A stretch of DNA of 64,000 nt from Mycolicibacterium sp. 018/SC-01/001 (GCF_007096635.1 NZ_VKAA01000012.1:1-64000); one strand, 5' to 3'; counted from the first letter of the stretch, positions 25,937 through 37,931 are shown. Numbers and translations are program-made. Notes: generated from the letters alone by a model not told the origin.

Positions 25937-26893
25937 TCAGTAGGACTGCCAGCCCGCGCTGCCCGCCCATGCGGCGCCGTCGAGGGTGACCGCACCGGCA
26001 CCGAATTCCCGTGTCGGACCGTGCACCTGGCCGATGATCCGCCAACCGGGCGGGGGGTGTGCGGCGAATGTCGCCACCAGTGCGTGATCTTCGCCACCAC
26101 CGAGCACCCAGTGCCAGGCGTCGACATCGGCCGCGTCGGCGACCGGTCCGAGCGCGTCGACGTCGGCGCGCAACATCTCGACGGCCAGGTCGACATGGAC
26201 GCCGGAGGCGGCCGCGATGTGGCCGAGATCGGCGAGCAGACCGTCGGAGACATCGGTCATCGACGTCGCACCCGCACGTGCCGCGACGGCACCCTGCCCG
26301 TAGGGCGGCGCCGGGACCAGGTGCCGGCGGCGCAGCTCCTCGAATCCGTCGATCATGTTGTGCCACAGCACATGACCCGCGGCGGACCAGCCGAGCTGTC
26401 CCGTCACGGCGACGACATGACCGGGCCGGGCCCCGCTACGCAGCACGGGCGGGCGCCCCTCGAGGTCGCCCAGCACCGTCACCGAGACGACCCACTGCGG
26501 GGCGGCCACCATGTCACCCCCCACGATGCCGGCGCCCAGCAGGGTGGCCTCGTCCCACAGGCCGTCGGCCAGTGCGACAGCACGGGCGGTCTCGGTCTCA
26601 CCGGGAGCGCCGAACCCGACCACGAACGCGGTCGCCCGGCCACCCATGGCCTCGATGTCAGCGGCGTTCTGCGCGATGGCTTTTCGCCCCACGTCGTATG
26701 GCGTCGACCAGTCCAGACGGAAGTGCCTGCCCTCCACCAGCACGTCGGTGCTCACCGCGACCGCACCCGCGCCCGCGAGGACGGCGGCGTCGTCGCCCGG
26801 CCCGACGGTGACGATCGGCGGTTGCCGGCGTCCGGCGATCAGGCGGTCGATCACGGCGAACTCCCCGTCGGTGGCCAGCGTGCCGTCGGCCAT
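25937..26893 (-). CDS. thiL: Thiamine-monophosphate kinase
   Basis: Phosphorylates thiamine monophosphate to thiamine diphosphate, 318 residues, AIR-synthase-like fold. Visible motifs are VGPGDDAAVL, the STDVLVEGRHF metal/substrate site, and TDVSDGLLADLGH. The ATG at 26893 follows GAGGAGAG; an in-frame extension to 26962 lacks family similarity. No TPP riboswitch is apparent in the short leader. It is divergent from the Lrp/AsnC-type protein. Confidence 0.95.
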   Translation of the reverse strand: MADGTLATDGEFAVIDRLIAGRRQPPIVTVGPGDDAAVLAGAGAVAVSTDVLVEGRHFRLDWSTPYDVGRKAIAQNAADIEAMGGRATAFVVGFGAPGETETARAVALADGLWDEATLLGAGIVGGDMVAAPQWVVSVTVLGDLEGRPPVLRSGARPGHVVAVTGQLGWSAAGHVLWHNMIDGFEELRRRHLVPAPPYGQGAVAARAGATSMTDVSDGLLADLGHIAAASGVHVDLAVEMLRADVDALGPVADAADVDAWHWVLGGGEDHALVATFAAHPPPGWRIIGQVHGPTREFGAGAVTLDGAAWAGSAGWQSY

Positions 26894-27025
26894 CTGTGCT
26901 CTCCTCGCTTCACCGATCGTGGCCTGAACGACGGGCGCACCTGCGGTACGTTGAGGCCGCACACGAGTTTATGCAGGCCGTCGCCGGAGCCGGTCGCTGC
27001 GCAGCGCGGACGGAGGGTCAACGGC

Positions 27026-27280
27026 GTGGTCGAGGCATTCGTGCTCATCCAGACCGAAGTCGGGCGCGCCGAGATCGTCGCCAAACAGCTCGGCGGTCTG
27101 TCCGGGGTGGCGTCGGCCGAAGCGGTGACCGGCCCCTACGACGTCATCGTGCGCGCAACCGCCCCGACGCTGGCCGAGCTGACCTCGGCCGTGGTGCCGT
27201 CCGTCCAGCAGGTCGCCGGTATCACCCGGACGTTGACGTGCCCGATCGCCGACCCGAACACCCAGGTGGCCCGCCCGTAG
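27026..27280 (+). CDS. Stand-alone Lrp/AsnC ligand-binding (RAM) domain protein
   Basis: Protein of 84 residues consisting only of the AsnC effector-binding fold: VEAFVLIQTEVGRAEIVAK, an internal VTGPYDVIVRA strand and the closing VQQVAGITRTLTC. The DNA-binding half is absent. Such proteins bind amino acids as oligomers and may modulate partners. The GTG at 27026 has GGAGGG eight bases upstream. The next gene (DUF3515) starts ten bases after its stop, so they are likely one transcript. Confidence 0.88.
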   Translation: MVEAFVLIQTEVGRAEIVAKQLGGLSGVASAEAVTGPYDVIVRATAPTLAELTSAVVPSVQQVAGITRTLTCPIADPNTQVARP

Positions 27281-27289
27281 AGTGTCGCC

Positions 27290-27850
27290 ATGACCAGCAC
27301 CGTGAGCGACGGACCGCCCCGCTCCGCGCTCGTCGCGGCGGTCGTGCTGGCTGTCGGCGCGGTGGTCGCGACCCTGGTCGTCGCCGCGGTCACGCAACGG
27401 AAGCACGGTCCCGCGCCTGTCGCGGTCTCGGCGGTCCCGGCGCCGGGGGCCGACGGCCCCGACTGCGCCCGTCTCGTCGGCTCGCTACCCGACCAGCTGG
27501 GCGACTATTGGCGCGCACCGCTGGTCGAACCCGCTCCCGCGGGAGCGGCGGCGTGGCAGCGCGACGACGCCGGCGAGGCCGTGGTGCTGCGGTGCGGGGT
27601 GGAACGGCCCGCCGACTTCGTCGTGGGTGCGCCGCTCACAGTCGTCGACGCGGTGTCCTGGTTCCGGGTGCAGGACACCGCCCAGCCGGACCAGGACGCC
27701 GATCGGGCCACCTGGTTCGCCGTGGACCGCCCGGTCTACGTGGCACTGACACTGCCGCCCGGTTCCGGTCCCGACGCCATCCAGACCGTGTCCACAGCGG
27801 TGGCCGCGGCGTTGCCGGCCCGGCCGGTCGACCCTGGTCCGGCGCGCTAG
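27290..27850 (+). CDS. DUF3515 family membrane-anchored protein
   Basis: Protein of 186 residues with one N-terminal helix (SALVAAVVLAVGAVVATLVVAAV) and an exported domain with two Cys (GPDCARLVG and VLRCGVERP). DUF3515 proteins (Rv2980 type) usually neighbour ddl and thiL in actinobacteria; their function is not known. A role in the envelope is suggested by location only. Confidence 0.85.
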   Translation: MTSTVSDGPPRSALVAAVVLAVGAVVATLVVAAVTQRKHGPAPVAVSAVPAPGADGPDCARLVGSLPDQLGDYWRAPLVEPAPAGAAAWQRDDAGEAVVLRCGVERPADFVVGAPLTVVDAVSWFRVQDTAQPDQDADRATWFAVDRPVYVALTLPPGSGPDAIQTVSTAVAAALPARPVDPGPAR

Positions 27851-27860
27851 CTGCGGCGGG

Positions 27861-28964
27861 CTAGCGCAGGCCGGTGCCGCGCGCGACGGCGGTCTGCACC
27901 ATCGTCGCGAGCAGCGTCGGGTAGTCGACGCCGCTGGCCGCCCACATGCGCGGATACATCGAGATCGTCGTGAACCCCGGCATCGTGTTGATCTCGTTGA
28001 TGACCGGGCCGTCGTCGGTCAGGAAGAAGTCGACGCGCGCCAGGCCCTGGCAGTCGATGGCCTGGAACGCCCGGATCGACAGCGCGCGGATCTCGGCGGC
28101 GACGTCGTCGTCCACCTTGGCCGGGACGTCCAGTTCGGCCGCGTCGTCGAGATATTTGGTCTCGAAGTCGTAGAAGCCGTCGTCGCGCCCGCGCACCCCC
28201 GCGACCCGGATCTCGCCGACCGTGCTGGCGTCGAGCCTGCCGTCCGGGAACTCGAGCACCCCGCACTCGAGTTCACGCCCGTTCACCGCGGCCTCGACGA
28301 TGACCTTCGGGTCGTGGCGGCGCGCCAGCTCGACCGCGGCCGGCAACCGGTCCCAGGAGGTGACGCGGCTGACCCCGATCGACGATCCGCCGCGCGCCGG
28401 TTTGACGAAGACGGGCAATCCCAGGCGCTCCCGGTCGGACAGCGACACCGTGCTGTCCCGGGGCCGCAGCACGATCTGGTCACCGATCGGCAGATCGGCC
28501 GACGCCAGCAGCTTCTTGGTGAACTCCTTGTCCATGCCGACCGCGCTGGCCAGCACGCCCGCACCGACGTAGGGCACCCCGGCCAGTTCGAGCAGACCCT
28601 GGATCGTGCCGTCCTCCCCGTACGGACCGTGCAGGACCGGGAAGACGACGTCGACCGACGCCAGCACCTCGCCGGCCGCCTCTCCCAGCGAGAGCAGCTG
28701 CCCGCGCCTGGCCGGGTCCGGCGAGAGCGCGAGCGCGGTCCCGGATGACTCGCTGACGCCGGGCAGCGTGCCGTCGGTGATGGCGAGCGCCTCCGGGCGG
28801 CCGTCGCCGAGCACCCACGAGCCGTGCGGGGTGATCCCGACGGCGACCACCTCGAACCGCTGCGGATCGAGATTGCGCAGGATACTGCCTGCGGAAACAC
28901 ACGAAATCGCGTGCTCAGAACTCCGTCCGCCATAGACGACGGCAACGCGGGTGCGGGCAGTCAC
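27861..28964 (-). CDS. ddl: D-alanine--D-alanine ligase
   Basis: Joins two D-Ala for peptidoglycan synthesis, 367 residues, ATP-grasp fold. Motifs include [13 protein letters not shown], the [15 protein letters not shown] segment, [14 protein letters not shown], the [11 protein letters not shown] metal site and [10 protein letters not shown]. It is the target of D-cycloserine in mycobacteria. It lies after the PLP enzyme gene on the same strand with a 12-base gap. Confidence 0.96.
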   Translation of the reverse strand: MTARTRVAVVYGGRSSEHAISCVSAGSILRNLDPQRFEVVAVGITPHGSWVLGDGRPEALAITDGTLPGVSESSGTALALSPDPARRGQLLSLGEAAGEVLASVDVVFPVLHGPYGEDGTIQGLLELAGVPYVGAGVLASAVGMDKEFTKKLLASADLPIGDQIVLRPRDSTVSLSDRERLGLPVFVKPARGGSSIGVSRVTSWDRLPAAVELARRHDPKVIVEAAVNGRELECGVLEFPDGRLDASTVGEIRVAGVRGRDDGFYDFETKYLDDAAELDVPAKVDDDVAAEIRALSIRAFQAIDCQGLARVDFFLTDDGPVINEINTMPGFTTISMYPRMWAASGVDYPTLLATMVQTAVARGTGLR

Positions 28965-28976
28965 AGTCTGGAGAGG

Positions 28977-30086
28977 CTACCGGCCGGCCCCGCCGAGAGC
29001 CGACTCGATATCGGCGAGCAGGTCGTCGGTGTCCTCGATTCCGCAGGAGATGCGCGCGAACCCGGGCGGCACCGGATCGCCCCACCGCGCCCTGCGGTCG
29101 ACCGAGGTGTGCACACCCCCGAAGCTGGTGGCCCCGACGAGCAGGTCGCTGCGACCGATCAACGCGTGCACCGCGTCGACGTCGGCCAGCTCGACGGCGA
29201 CGATGCCGCCGAAGCGTCGCATCTGCCGCGCCGCGACGCCGTGGGACGGGTCGTCGGGCAGACCCGGGTAGCGCACGGACGCCACCGCAGGGTGCGAGCG
29301 CAGCATCATCGCCAGCGCCGCGGCGTTCTGGCAGTGCCGGTCGAACCGCAGACCGAGCGTGCCCAGACCGCGCAACACCAGCCACGCCTCGAACGCCCCG
29401 AGGATGGGCCCGGCGAGCAGTCGCTCACGCCCCAGCCGCTCGATCACGTCGGCGCGGTTACCGGCGACGTAGCCGGCGAGCAGATCGTGATGTCCGGCGA
29501 GCGCTTTGGTGGCGCTGGCCACGACCAGATCGGCGCCCAGCGCCAGCGGCTGTTGACCCAGCGGTGTCGCGGTCGTGTTGTCGACCACCAGCAGTGCTCC
29601 GCGCGGCCGGCACTGCATGGCCAGCCGGTGCAGGTCCACGACGTCCAGACCCGGGTTCGACGGCGTCTCGGCGAACACCACGTCGGCGTCGCCGGCGGCG
29701 TCGCACATCTCGTCGCAGCGGGCCTGGATCACCGTGACCCCGCGAGGTGCGAGGTATTCGGTGGCATAGGCGCGCACCTGGTAGTAACCGTCGGCGGGGA
29801 CGACCAGTGTGGTGCCGGGTTCGGTGATGACCCGCAGCAGCGACGTGATCGCCGCCATGCCCGAGCCGAAGCTCACCGCGGCCGCCGCGCCCTCCAGATG
29901 GGCCAGTGCCTTCTCGAGCTGCCGCCAGGTGGGATTGTGGCGCCGGCCGTAGCTGTCGAGTGCGTCGTCCTCGTCGGCGCCGATGTGATACGCCGACGCC
30001 GGCACCGGGACCGGACCCACCGGATTGCCCGGAACATGTTCGGCGGCAACGGCTTTCAAGCTCCGCGTGGAGTCCCCGTAGGTCAT
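28977..30086 (-). CDS. Cys/Met metabolism PLP-dependent enzyme (cystathionine gamma-lyase-like)
   Basis: Fold-type I PLP enzyme of 369 residues. SFGSGMAAITSLLRVI is the phosphate-binding loop, VVDNTTATPL includes the cofactor Asp, and SATKALAGHHDLLAGYV contains the Schiff-base Lys. The C-terminal substrate region SFGGVHTSVDRR and RISCGIEDTDDL is conserved. The exact reaction (gamma-lyase, gamma-synthase or other) cannot be told from sequence. ATG at 30086 follows GGAGTGATGCC. It is four bases after gpsA, so co-transcription is likely. Confidence 0.86.
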   Translation of the reverse strand: MTYGDSTRSLKAVAAEHVPGNPVGPVPVPASAYHIGADEDDALDSYGRRHNPTWRQLEKALAHLEGAAAAVSFGSGMAAITSLLRVITEPGTTLVVPADGYYQVRAYATEYLAPRGVTVIQARCDEMCDAAGDADVVFAETPSNPGLDVVDLHRLAMQCRPRGALLVVDNTTATPLGQQPLALGADLVVASATKALAGHHDLLAGYVAGNRADVIERLGRERLLAGPILGAFEAWLVLRGLGTLGLRFDRHCQNAAALAMMLRSHPAVASVRYPGLPDDPSHGVAARQMRRFGGIVAVELADVDAVHALIGRSDLLVGATSFGGVHTSVDRRARWGDPVPPGFARISCGIEDTDDLLADIESALGGAGR

Positions 30087-30090
30087 GGCA

Positions 30091-31086
30091 TCACTCCGGT
30101 TTCGTGGAACGGCCGAGCAGCAGTGCGACGGCATCCTCGACCGACAGACCCTTGTGGCAGACACCGTGAACGGCTTCGGTCAGCGGCATCTCGACGTCGT
30201 AACTCGTCGACAGCGCGAGGATCGACCGGCACGAGGTCACCCCCTCGGCGACGTGGCCGCCGGTGGCGGCCAGTGCCGCCTCCATCGCGCCGCCCTGCCC
30301 CAGCCGCTCCCCGAAGGAGCGGTTGCGGGAGTGCGGTGACATGCACGTGGCGACGAGGTCGCCGATGCCCGCCAGGCCGGCCAGCGTCGCCGGTTTGGCG
30401 CCCAATGCGATTCCCAGCCGCATGATCTCGGCCAGTCCACGGGTGATGATGGCCGCCGCGGTGTTCTCGCCGAGCCCGGCGCCCGCAGCCATCCCCGAAG
30501 CGAGGGCGATCACGTTCTTGCACGCGCCACCGATCTCGGCGCCGATCACATCGGAGTTGGTGTAGGGGCGCAGATAGCCGGTCGCCAGGGCGCGCTGCAG
30601 CGCCACCGCGCGGCCCGAGTCGCTGCAGGCGATGACGGTCGCGGCGGGCTGTTCGGCGGCGATCTCACTGGCCAGGTTGGGACCGGTGACCACGGCGACG
30701 CGGGCGGCGTCGGCACCGGTCACCTGCACGACGACCTGGCTCATCCGCATCAACGTGTCCAGTTCGATGCCCTTGGCCAGGCTCACCAGTGTCGTATCGG
30801 CGCCCAGGCATGGCGTCCACTCGCTCAGGTTGGCGCGCAGCGTCTGTGACGGCACCGCGAGCAAGACGGTGCAGGCACCGTCGAGCGCCTCGGCGAAGCT
30901 GCCGGTGGCCCGGATCGAGGCAGGCAGGGGAACGTCGAGATACCCGGGATTGCGATGCGTGGAGTTGATCTCGGCGGCCCGATCCGGATTGCGCGCCCAC
31001 AACCGCACGCCGTTGCCCGCATCCGCGAGCACTTTCGCCAGAGCCGTCCCCCACGCTCCCGCACCCATCACCGCAGCCTCGACCAC
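30091..31086 (-). CDS. gpsA: Glycerol-3-phosphate dehydrogenase [NAD(P)+]
   Basis: Makes sn-glycerol 3-phosphate for phospholipid synthesis, 331 residues. The Rossmann motif [19 protein letters not shown] is at the N-terminus, and [16 protein letters not shown] carries the catalytic Lys. The GTG start has a -10-like TAGTGT seven bases upstream on the minus strand, so the transcript may be leaderless. It is divergent from fbiD. Confidence 0.94.
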   Translation of the reverse strand: MVEAAVMGAGAWGTALAKVLADAGNGVRLWARNPDRAAEINSTHRNPGYLDVPLPASIRATGSFAEALDGACTVLLAVPSQTLRANLSEWTPCLGADTTLVSLAKGIELDTLMRMSQVVVQVTGADAARVAVVTGPNLASEIAAEQPAATVIACSDSGRAVALQRALATGYLRPYTNSDVIGAEIGGACKNVIALASGMAAGAGLGENTAAAIITRGLAEIMRLGIALGAKPATLAGLAGIGDLVATCMSPHSRNRSFGERLGQGGAMEAALAATGGHVAEGVTSCRSILALSTSYDVEMPLTEAVHGVCHKGLSVEDAVALLLGRSTKPE

Positions 31087-31100
31087 GGCTCCAACACTAG

Positions 31101-31805
<705 letters not shown>

Positions 31806-31867
31806 GCACGGCCCGGGTCACACCCGTCTGCTAGCCGCGCTGCCCGTCGATAGGGAATCATCGGGGC

Positions 31868-34033
31868 ATGACCGAAGCGCAGACCCGGCCGGATCCCGCG
31901 GATGCCGCGGCGGACACCCCGGCCGTACCCGACACCGCGCCCGAGGCGCCGCCCGCGGCCACAGCGCCCGCGGTCGACAATCCGCTGCCCGAGGATCGCT
32001 ATCTGAACCGTGAGTTGAGCTGGCTCGATTTCAACGCCAGAGTCCTGGCGCTGGCGGCTGATCCCTCGCTGCCCCTGCTGGAGCGCGCCAAATTTCTCGC
32101 GATCTTCGCGTCGAACCTCGACGAGTTCTACATGGTTCGCGTCGCGGGCCTCAAACGTCGCGATGAGATGGGGTTGTCGGTCCGCTCGGCGGATGGCCTG
32201 TCCCCCCGTGAACAACTCCGCCGGATCAGTGAGCGCACCCAACAGCTCGCGAGCCGCCACGCACACGTCTTCCTCGATGCGGTGCGTCCGGCGCTGGCCG
32301 ACGAAGGCATCGTGATCGTGACGTGGGCCGAACTCGACGACGACGAACGCAGCAGGCTCTCCACGTACTTCCACGAGCAGGTGTTCCCGGTCCTGACGCC
32401 GCTGGCCGTCGACCCGGCGCACCCCTTCCCGTTCGTCAGCGGGCTGAGCCTCAATCTCGCGATCACCGTCAAGCACCCCGACGGCGGGCAGCACTTCGCG
32501 CGAATCAAGGTGCCCGACAACGTCGACCGCTTCGTCGAGTTGGCCGCGCGCGAGGGCACCTCCGATGTCGCGCGCTTCCTGCCGATGGAAGAGCTGATCG
32601 CCGCCTTCCTGCCGGTGCTCTTCCCCGGCCTGGAGATCGTGGAGCACCACGCCTTCCGGATCACCCGCAACGCGGATTTCGAGGTGGAGGAAGACCGCGA
32701 CGAGGATCTGCTCAAAGCCCTCGAACGCGAGCTGGCACGGCGCAGGTTCGGCTCCCCCGTCCGCCTCGAGGTCTCCGACGACATGACCGAGGGCATGCTC
32801 GAACTGCTGCTCCGAGAACTCGACGTAGCGCCCGGCGATGTCGTGGAAGTGCCCGGACTGCTGGACCTCTCGTCGCTGTGGCAGGTGTACGGCGTCGACC
32901 GGCCCGCTCTCAAGGACCGCCCGTTCGTCCCGGCGACCCCCCCGGCGTTCGGCGAGCGGGAGACACCCAAGAGCATCTTCGCCACCCTGCGCGACGGTGA
33001 CGTGCTGGTCCACCATCCCTACGACTCGTTCTCCACCACGGTGCAGCGATTCATCGAGCAGGCGGCCGCGGACCCCAACGTGCTCGCCATCAAGCAGACG
33101 CTATACCGCACCTCGGGTGACTCCCCGATCGTCAACGCACTGATCGACGCCGCCGAGGCCGGCAAGCAGGTCGTGGCCCTGGTCGAGATCAAAGCCAGGT
33201 TCGACGAACAGGCCAACATCAAGTGGGCCCGCGCACTCGAACAGGCCGGCGTGCACGTGGTGTACGGGCTCATCGGACTCAAGACCCATTGCAAGACATG
33301 CCTGGTGGTGCGGCGCGAGGGGTCGATGATCCGCCGGTACTGCCACATCGGCACCGGGAACTACAACCCCAAGACCGCGCGGCTCTACGAGGACGTGGGC
33401 CTGCTGACCGCGGCTCCCGACATCGGGGCCGACCTCACTGATCTGTTCAATTCCCTCACCGGATACTCCCGCAAGGAGTCCTACCGCAATCTGCTCGTCG
33501 CCCCGTACGGGGTGCGACGCGGCATCATCGAACGCATCGATCGGGAGATCGCCGCCACCCGGGACGGTGCCGAGGGCCGAATCCGGCTGAAGGCCAATGC
33601 ATTGGTCGACGAGCAGGTCATCGACGCGCTCTATCGGGCTTCGCAGGCCGGGGTGCGGGTCGAGGTCGTGGTCCGCGGCATCTGCGCGTTGCGGCCCGGC
33701 GGCGACGGGTTCTCGGAGAACATCACGGTGCGCTCGATCCTCGGACGGTTCCTCGAGCATTCACGGATCATTCACTTCCGCGCCATCGACGAGTACTGGA
33801 TCGGCAGCGCCGACATGATGCATCGTAATCTCGATCGGCGCGTGGAGGTCATGGCGCAGGTCAAGGATCCGCGGCTGACCGAAGCGCTGGGCAACATCTT
33901 CGAATCCGCTTTGGATCCGAGGACGCGCTGCTGGGAGCTCGGCTTCGACGGGAAATGGACGGCACTGCCGCAGGAAGGACAGACTGTGCGCGACCACCAG
34001 GTGTCGTTGATGGAAAGCCACCGTCATCCGTAA
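31868..34033 (+). CDS. ppk: Polyphosphate kinase 1
   Basis: Reversible synthesis of polyphosphate from ATP, 721 residues. The N and head domains begin at about residue 45 with [20 protein letters not shown]. The catalytic domains show [14 protein letters not shown] with the phosphorylated His and [17 protein letters not shown]. The first 40 residues are an Ala/Pro-rich tail. mutT1 follows in the same direction. Polyphosphate feeds the MprAB-SigE stress response in mycobacteria. Confidence 0.96.
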   Translation: MTEAQTRPDPADAAADTPAVPDTAPEAPPAATAPAVDNPLPEDRYLNRELSWLDFNARVLALAADPSLPLLERAKFLAIFASNLDEFYMVRVAGLKRRDEMGLSVRSADGLSPREQLRRISERTQQLASRHAHVFLDAVRPALADEGIVIVTWAELDDDERSRLSTYFHEQVFPVLTPLAVDPAHPFPFVSGLSLNLAITVKHPDGGQHFARIKVPDNVDRFVELAAREGTSDVARFLPMEELIAAFLPVLFPGLEIVEHHAFRITRNADFEVEEDRDEDLLKALERELARRRFGSPVRLEVSDDMTEGMLELLLRELDVAPGDVVEVPGLLDLSSLWQVYGVDRPALKDRPFVPATPPAFGERETPKSIFATLRDGDVLVHHPYDSFSTTVQRFIEQAAADPNVLAIKQTLYRTSGDSPIVNALIDAAEAGKQVVALVEIKARFDEQANIKWARALEQAGVHVVYGLIGLKTHCKTCLVVRREGSMIRRYCHIGTGNYNPKTARLYEDVGLLTAAPDIGADLTDLFNSLTGYSRKESYRNLLVAPYGVRRGIIERIDREIAATRDGAEGRIRLKANALVDEQVIDALYRASQAGVRVEVVVRGICALRPGGDGFSENITVRSILGRFLEHSRIIHFRAIDEYWIGSADMMHRNLDRRVEVMAQVKDPRLTEALGNIFESALDPRTRCWELGFDGKWTALPQEGQTVRDHQVSLMESHRHP

Positions 34034-34066
34034 TCGACCGGTCGAGTCGAGCAGGCACGGGATGCT

Positions 34067-34963
34067 GTGAAGACCCCTGTCATTCGCGCCGCCGGTGCGG
34101 TGCTGTGGCGACCGCAGGAGTCCACGGGCACACCGGAGATCGCCGTGATCCACCGGCCGCGGTACGACGATTGGTCGCTACCCAAAGGAAAACTCGAACG
34201 GGGCGAGACGGAACCGGTCGCGGCCGTGCGAGAGATCCAAGAGGAGACCGGCTTCAGCGCCCATCTCGGGCGGCGCCTGACATCGGTGAGCTACCCGGTC
34301 AAAGACGCCACCAAGACGGTCCGCTACTGGGCGGCCCGCAGCGTCGGGGGCGAGTTCGCGGCCAACGACGAGGTGGACGACCTGACCTGGCTCCCCGTGG
34401 AACTCGCGATGAAGCGGCTGGACTACCCGCTGGATCGCAAGGTGCTGCGTCGGTTCGCCAAGCTACCGCCCGACACCTCCACCGTGCTGATCGTCCGGCA
34501 CGCCACAGCGGGCAGCAAGCGGCGCTACTCCGGCGATGACCGCAAGCGTCCGCTGGACAAGCACGGCCGCGCGCAGGCGGAGTCGCTCGTGGATCTCCTG
34601 CTGGCGTTCGGGGCCGGCGAGCTGTTCGCCGCGGATCGTGTCCGCTGCCATCAGACCCTGGGACCGCTCTCGGAGGAGCTCGGCGTTCCGGTCGCCACTG
34701 AAAGCTCCTTGACCGCAGAGGCATACGCGGACAAACCGAAGAAGGGCCGCCAGCGGGTGCTGGAGATCGCCGAGACTGCCGCCCATCCCGTGATCTGCAC
34801 CCAGGGTGAGGTCATCCCGGATCTCATCGCGTGGTGGTGCGAGCGCGACGGCGTGCGCCCCGACAAGTCCCGCAACCGCAAGGGCAGCACCTGGGTGCTG
34901 ACGCTGACCGACGGACGTCTGATCAGCGCTGACCACATCGCGTCACCGCTGGCATCCAGCTGA
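34067..34963 (+). CDS. mutT1: MutT1: Nudix hydrolase fused to a histidine phosphatase domain
   Basis: Sanitises oxidised nucleotides and can act on diadenosine polyphosphates; 298 residues. The Nudix box [20 protein letters not shown] is at about 39-58. The C-terminal half (from about 140) is a histidine phosphatase with [10 protein letters not shown] and the second His in the STWVLTL region. This two-domain layout is specific to mycobacterial MutT1. Start is GTG. It follows ppk and ends at a strong terminator hairpin. Confidence 0.94.
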   Translation: MKTPVIRAAGAVLWRPQESTGTPEIAVIHRPRYDDWSLPKGKLERGETEPVAAVREIQEETGFSAHLGRRLTSVSYPVKDATKTVRYWAARSVGGEFAANDEVDDLTWLPVELAMKRLDYPLDRKVLRRFAKLPPDTSTVLIVRHATAGSKRRYSGDDRKRPLDKHGRAQAESLVDLLLAFGAGELFAADRVRCHQTLGPLSEELGVPVATESSLTAEAYADKPKKGRQRVLEIAETAAHPVICTQGEVIPDLIAWWCERDGVRPDKSRNRKGSTWVLTLTDGRLISADHIASPLASS

Positions 34964-34972
34964 CCGAACACG

Positions 34973-35008
34973 CGATGACGCCATGGGCGCAAGCCCATGG
35001 CGTCATCG
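34973..35008. terminator. Bidirectional terminator hairpin between mutT1 and hupB
   Basis: A perfect 16-bp stem (CGATGACGCCATGGGC) closed by the tetraloop GCAA lies between the convergent mutT1 and hupB stops. GCAA is a GNRA-type loop. No T-run follows, as is common for mycobacterial terminators. Confidence 0.8.
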
Positions 35009-35034
35009 GTGAAACGGCGTTGAATCGAAACCGA

Positions 35035-35667
35035 TTACTTGCGACCGCGCTTGGCCGGAGCCTTCTTGGCAGGCGCTGCCTTCTTCGCAGCGGTCGCCTT
35101 CTTGGCCGGTGCCTTGGTGGCGGTCTTCTTCGCCGGCGCCTTGGTCGCGGTCTTCTTGGCCGGCGCCTTGGTCGCGGTCGCGGTCTTCTTGGCCGGCGCC
35201 TTGGTCGCGGTCTTCTTGGCCGCAGTCTTGGTCGCGGTCGCGGCCTTCTTGGCCGGAGCCTTGGTCGCGGCCCGCTTCGCCGGCGCCTTGGTGGCGGCCT
35301 TCTTGGCCGGGGCCTTCTTGGCGGCCTTGCGCGCGGTGCTCGACGCGGTCACACCGCGCTTGACTGCCGGACCTTCGGCCGGAAGCTTCTGCGCGCCCGA
35401 GACAACGGCTTTGAACTGAGCGCCGGGACGGAAGGCGGGAACGGACGTGGGCTTGACCTTGACCGTCTCACCCGTGCGCGGGTTGCGGGCGACGCGGGCT
35501 GCGCGGCGGCGCTGCTCGAAGACGCCGAAGCCGGTGATGGTCACGCTGTCACCCTTGTGCACAGCGCGCACGATCGTGTCGACGACGTTCTCCACCGCGG
35601 CGGTTGCCTGCCGACGATCCGAGCCCAATTTCTCCGTGAGTACGTCGATGAGCTCTGCCTTGTTCAT
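35035..35667 (-). CDS. hupB: HU-like nucleoid protein HupB with lysine-rich tail
   Basis: DNA-binding protein of 210 residues. Residues 1-90 are an HU fold ([40 protein letters not shown]). The rest is a histone-H1-like tail of repeated [12 protein letters not shown] units. It compacts DNA and in pathogens also has iron and adhesion roles. ATG at 35667 follows GGAGG six bases upstream. The tail is encoded by near-identical short repeats, which may vary in number between strains. Confidence 0.96.
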   Translation of the reverse strand: MNKAELIDVLTEKLGSDRRQATAAVENVVDTIVRAVHKGDSVTITGFGVFEQRRRAARVARNPRTGETVKVKPTSVPAFRPGAQFKAVVSGAQKLPAEGPAVKRGVTASSTARKAAKKAPAKKAATKAPAKRAATKAPAKKAATATKTAAKKTATKAPAKKTATATKAPAKKTATKAPAKKTATKAPAKKATAAKKAAPAKKAPAKRGRK

Positions 35668-35713
35668 GCAAAACCTCCGGGAACTGTGGTCCTCTTTGGA
35701 CCGACTAGAGGAC

Positions 35714-35743
35714 ACGGTAAACCCATTGCCTGTTGATTTCCAA
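35714..35743 (-). promoter_or_regulatory. Putative hupB promoter
   Basis: On the minus strand TTGGAA and TACCGT are separated by 18 bases, about 50 bases upstream of the hupB ATG. The rest of the hupB-leuD gap has a T-rich stretch after a small AGCGG/CCGCT hairpin near 35850, possibly the end of the leuCD transcript. Confidence 0.45.
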
Positions 35744-35868
35744 GAGCCACGCGCAATTTCAGGCCGCGTCAGCGAACTTTTTTCAATCCGCTTGGCTCCC
35801 TTCGGGTCCTGTCCGGGAGGCGGAAAAGGGGAAAGCCGAGCGGATATTTCACCGCTGCGGGCTGCCGA

Positions 35869-36462
35869 TCAGGTCGTCAGAGTCCGCGGCTTCCAGACCG
35901 GCCGGCGCTTTTCGTAATCCTCGATCTGGTCGAGTTTCCGCAGCGTAAGGCCTATATCGTCCAATCCTTCGAGCAGGCGCCAGGCCGTGTAGTCATCAAT
36001 CTTGAAGGGCACCACCACCGTTTCGGCGGCAATGGTCCGATCTTGAAGATTGACAGTGATTTCCGTCCCGGGACGCTGCTCGATGAGCTTCCACAACAAT
36101 TCCACATCGTCTTGTGCGACTTCGGCCGCCAAGAGTCCGGCCTTGCCGGCGTTGCCCCGGAAGATATCGGCGAATCGTGACGAAATGACGACGCGGAAGC
36201 CGAAGTCCATCAGTGCCCACACCGCGTGCTCACGCGAGGACCCGGTTCCGAAATCGGGCCCGGCCACCAGAACCGAACCCCGGTCGAACGGCGACTGATT
36301 GAGCACGAATGCCGGATCGTTGCGCCAGGCCGCGAACAAGCCGTCCTCGAATCCCGTGCGGGTGACGCGTTTCAGATAGACCGCCGGGATGATCTGGTCG
36401 GTGTCGACGTTGGTGCGGCGCAACGGCACGCCGATCCCGGTGTGGGTGGTGAAGGCTTCCAT
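35869..36462 (-). CDS. leuD: 3-isopropylmalate dehydratase small subunit
   Basis: Small (swivel) subunit of the leucine-pathway isomerase, 197 residues. Family segments are [20 protein letters not shown] and [17 protein letters not shown]. It partners LeuC, encoded 17 bases upstream on the same strand. ATG at 36462 follows GGAGACC. Confidence 0.96.
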   Translation of the reverse strand: MEAFTTHTGIGVPLRRTNVDTDQIIPAVYLKRVTRTGFEDGLFAAWRNDPAFVLNQSPFDRGSVLVAGPDFGTGSSREHAVWALMDFGFRVVISSRFADIFRGNAGKAGLLAAEVAQDDVELLWKLIEQRPGTEITVNLQDRTIAAETVVVPFKIDDYTAWRLLEGLDDIGLTLRKLDQIEDYEKRRPVWKPRTLTT

Positions 36463-36479
36463 GACAGGGTCTCCGTTAC

Positions 36480-37925
36480 TCAGTGGGTGGTGGCGGGGAT
36501 CAGATCCGCCGGTGAGGACAGCGTGCCCCGCACGGCGGTGGCCGCCGCGACGGCAGGCGACACCAGGTGCGTGCGACCGCCTTTGCCTTGTCTGCCCTCG
36601 AAATTGCGGTTTGACGTCGAGGCGCACCGCTCACCCGGAGCGAGCTGATCAGGGTTCATGCCCAGGCACATCGAGCAGCCGGCCTGGCGCCATTCCGCCC
36701 CGGCCGCCGTGAAGATCTCACCGAGGCCTTCGGATTCGGCCTGGGCACGCACGCGCATCGAGCCCGGGACGATGAGCATCCGGACCCCGTCGGCGACCGT
36801 CCGGTCCCGCAGCACATCCGCCACGACGCGCAGATCCTCGATCCGGCCGTTGGTACAGGAGCCCACGAACACCGCATCGACCGCGATGTCGCGCATCGGG
36901 GTACCCGCCTCGAGACCCATGTACGCCAACGCTTTTTCAGCCGTCTCCCGCTGGCCGTCGTCGAGCATCGACTCCGGGTCGGGCACTGTCGCCGACAACG
37001 GCACGCCCTGACCGGGGTTCGTACCCCAGGTGACGAACGGGCTCAACGTCGAGGCGTCGATGTGCACCTCGGTGTCGAATTCGGCGCCCTCGTCGGTGCG
37101 CAACTGACGCCAAGCAGTGACGGCTTCGTCCCATGCGGCACCGGTGGGCGCATGGGGTCGGCCCTTCAGGAATTCGAACGTGGTGTCGTCGGGCGCCACC
37201 ATGCCGGCCCGTGCGCCGGCCTCGATGCTCATGTTGCAGATCGTCATCCGACCTTCCATGGACAGCGATTCGATGGTGCTGCCCCGGTATTCGATGACGT
37301 GGCCCTGACCGCCTCCGGTGCCGATCTCGGCGATCACCGCCAAGATGATGTCCTTGGCGCTGACGCCGGGCGGTAGTTCGCCGTCGACGGTGACGGCCAT
37401 CGTCTTGAACGGCCGCAACGGAAGCGTCTGAGTGGCCAGCACGTGTTCGACCTCCGAGGTGCCGATTCCCATCGCCAGTGCACCGAACGCCCCGTGCGTG
37501 GACGTGTGGCTGTCGCCGCACACGACGGTCGTGCCGGGCTGCGTCAGGCCCAGCTGCGGACCGATGATGTGGACGATCCCCTGCTCGGCATCTCCCATCG
37601 GGTAGAGCCGCACCCCGAATTCGGCGCAGTTGCGGCGCAACGTCTCCACCTGAGTCCGCGAGATGGGATCGGCGATCGGCTTGTCGATGTCGACGGTCGG
37701 TACGTTGTGGTCCTCCGTGGCGATCGTCAGGTCGGGTCGCCGCACCGGACGGCCGGCCATCCTCAACCCGTCGAAGGCCTGCGGGCTCGTCACCTCGTGC
37801 ACGAGATGCAGATCGATGTAGATCAGATCCGGCTCGCGGGCGTCACCCTGCCCTGCGCCTTCGACGACGACGTGATCGCTCCACACCTTCTCGGCGAGAG
37901 TCCGCGGCTTGTTCGCGCTGTCCAT
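36480..37925 (-). CDS. leuC: 3-isopropylmalate dehydratase large subunit
   Basis: Aconitase-family [4Fe-4S] enzyme of leucine synthesis, 481 residues. The cluster ligands are in [14 protein letters not shown] and [28 protein letters not shown] and the C-terminal [19 protein letters not shown] are classic. The ATG at 37925 is only 36 bases from the divergent ltbR start, so both promoters and the operator lie within or beside coding sequence. Confidence 0.97.
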   Translation of the reverse strand: MDSANKPRTLAEKVWSDHVVVEGAGQGDAREPDLIYIDLHLVHEVTSPQAFDGLRMAGRPVRRPDLTIATEDHNVPTVDIDKPIADPISRTQVETLRRNCAEFGVRLYPMGDAEQGIVHIIGPQLGLTQPGTTVVCGDSHTSTHGAFGALAMGIGTSEVEHVLATQTLPLRPFKTMAVTVDGELPPGVSAKDIILAVIAEIGTGGGQGHVIEYRGSTIESLSMEGRMTICNMSIEAGARAGMVAPDDTTFEFLKGRPHAPTGAAWDEAVTAWRQLRTDEGAEFDTEVHIDASTLSPFVTWGTNPGQGVPLSATVPDPESMLDDGQRETAEKALAYMGLEAGTPMRDIAVDAVFVGSCTNGRIEDLRVVADVLRDRTVADGVRMLIVPGSMRVRAQAESEGLGEIFTAAGAEWRQAGCSMCLGMNPDQLAPGERCASTSNRNFEGRQGKGGRTHLVSPAVAAATAVRGTLSSPADLIPATTH

Positions 37926-37931
37926 TGACGA

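Noticed and set aside
25910..27025. TPP riboswitch for thiL
   Set aside because: The leader before the thiL ATG is short and no THI-box-like conserved segments were seen.
35040..35340. Tandem DNA repeats near 35.1-35.3 kb as an independent repeat element
   Set aside because: They encode the Lys/Ala/Pro tail of HupB in frame and are part of that gene.
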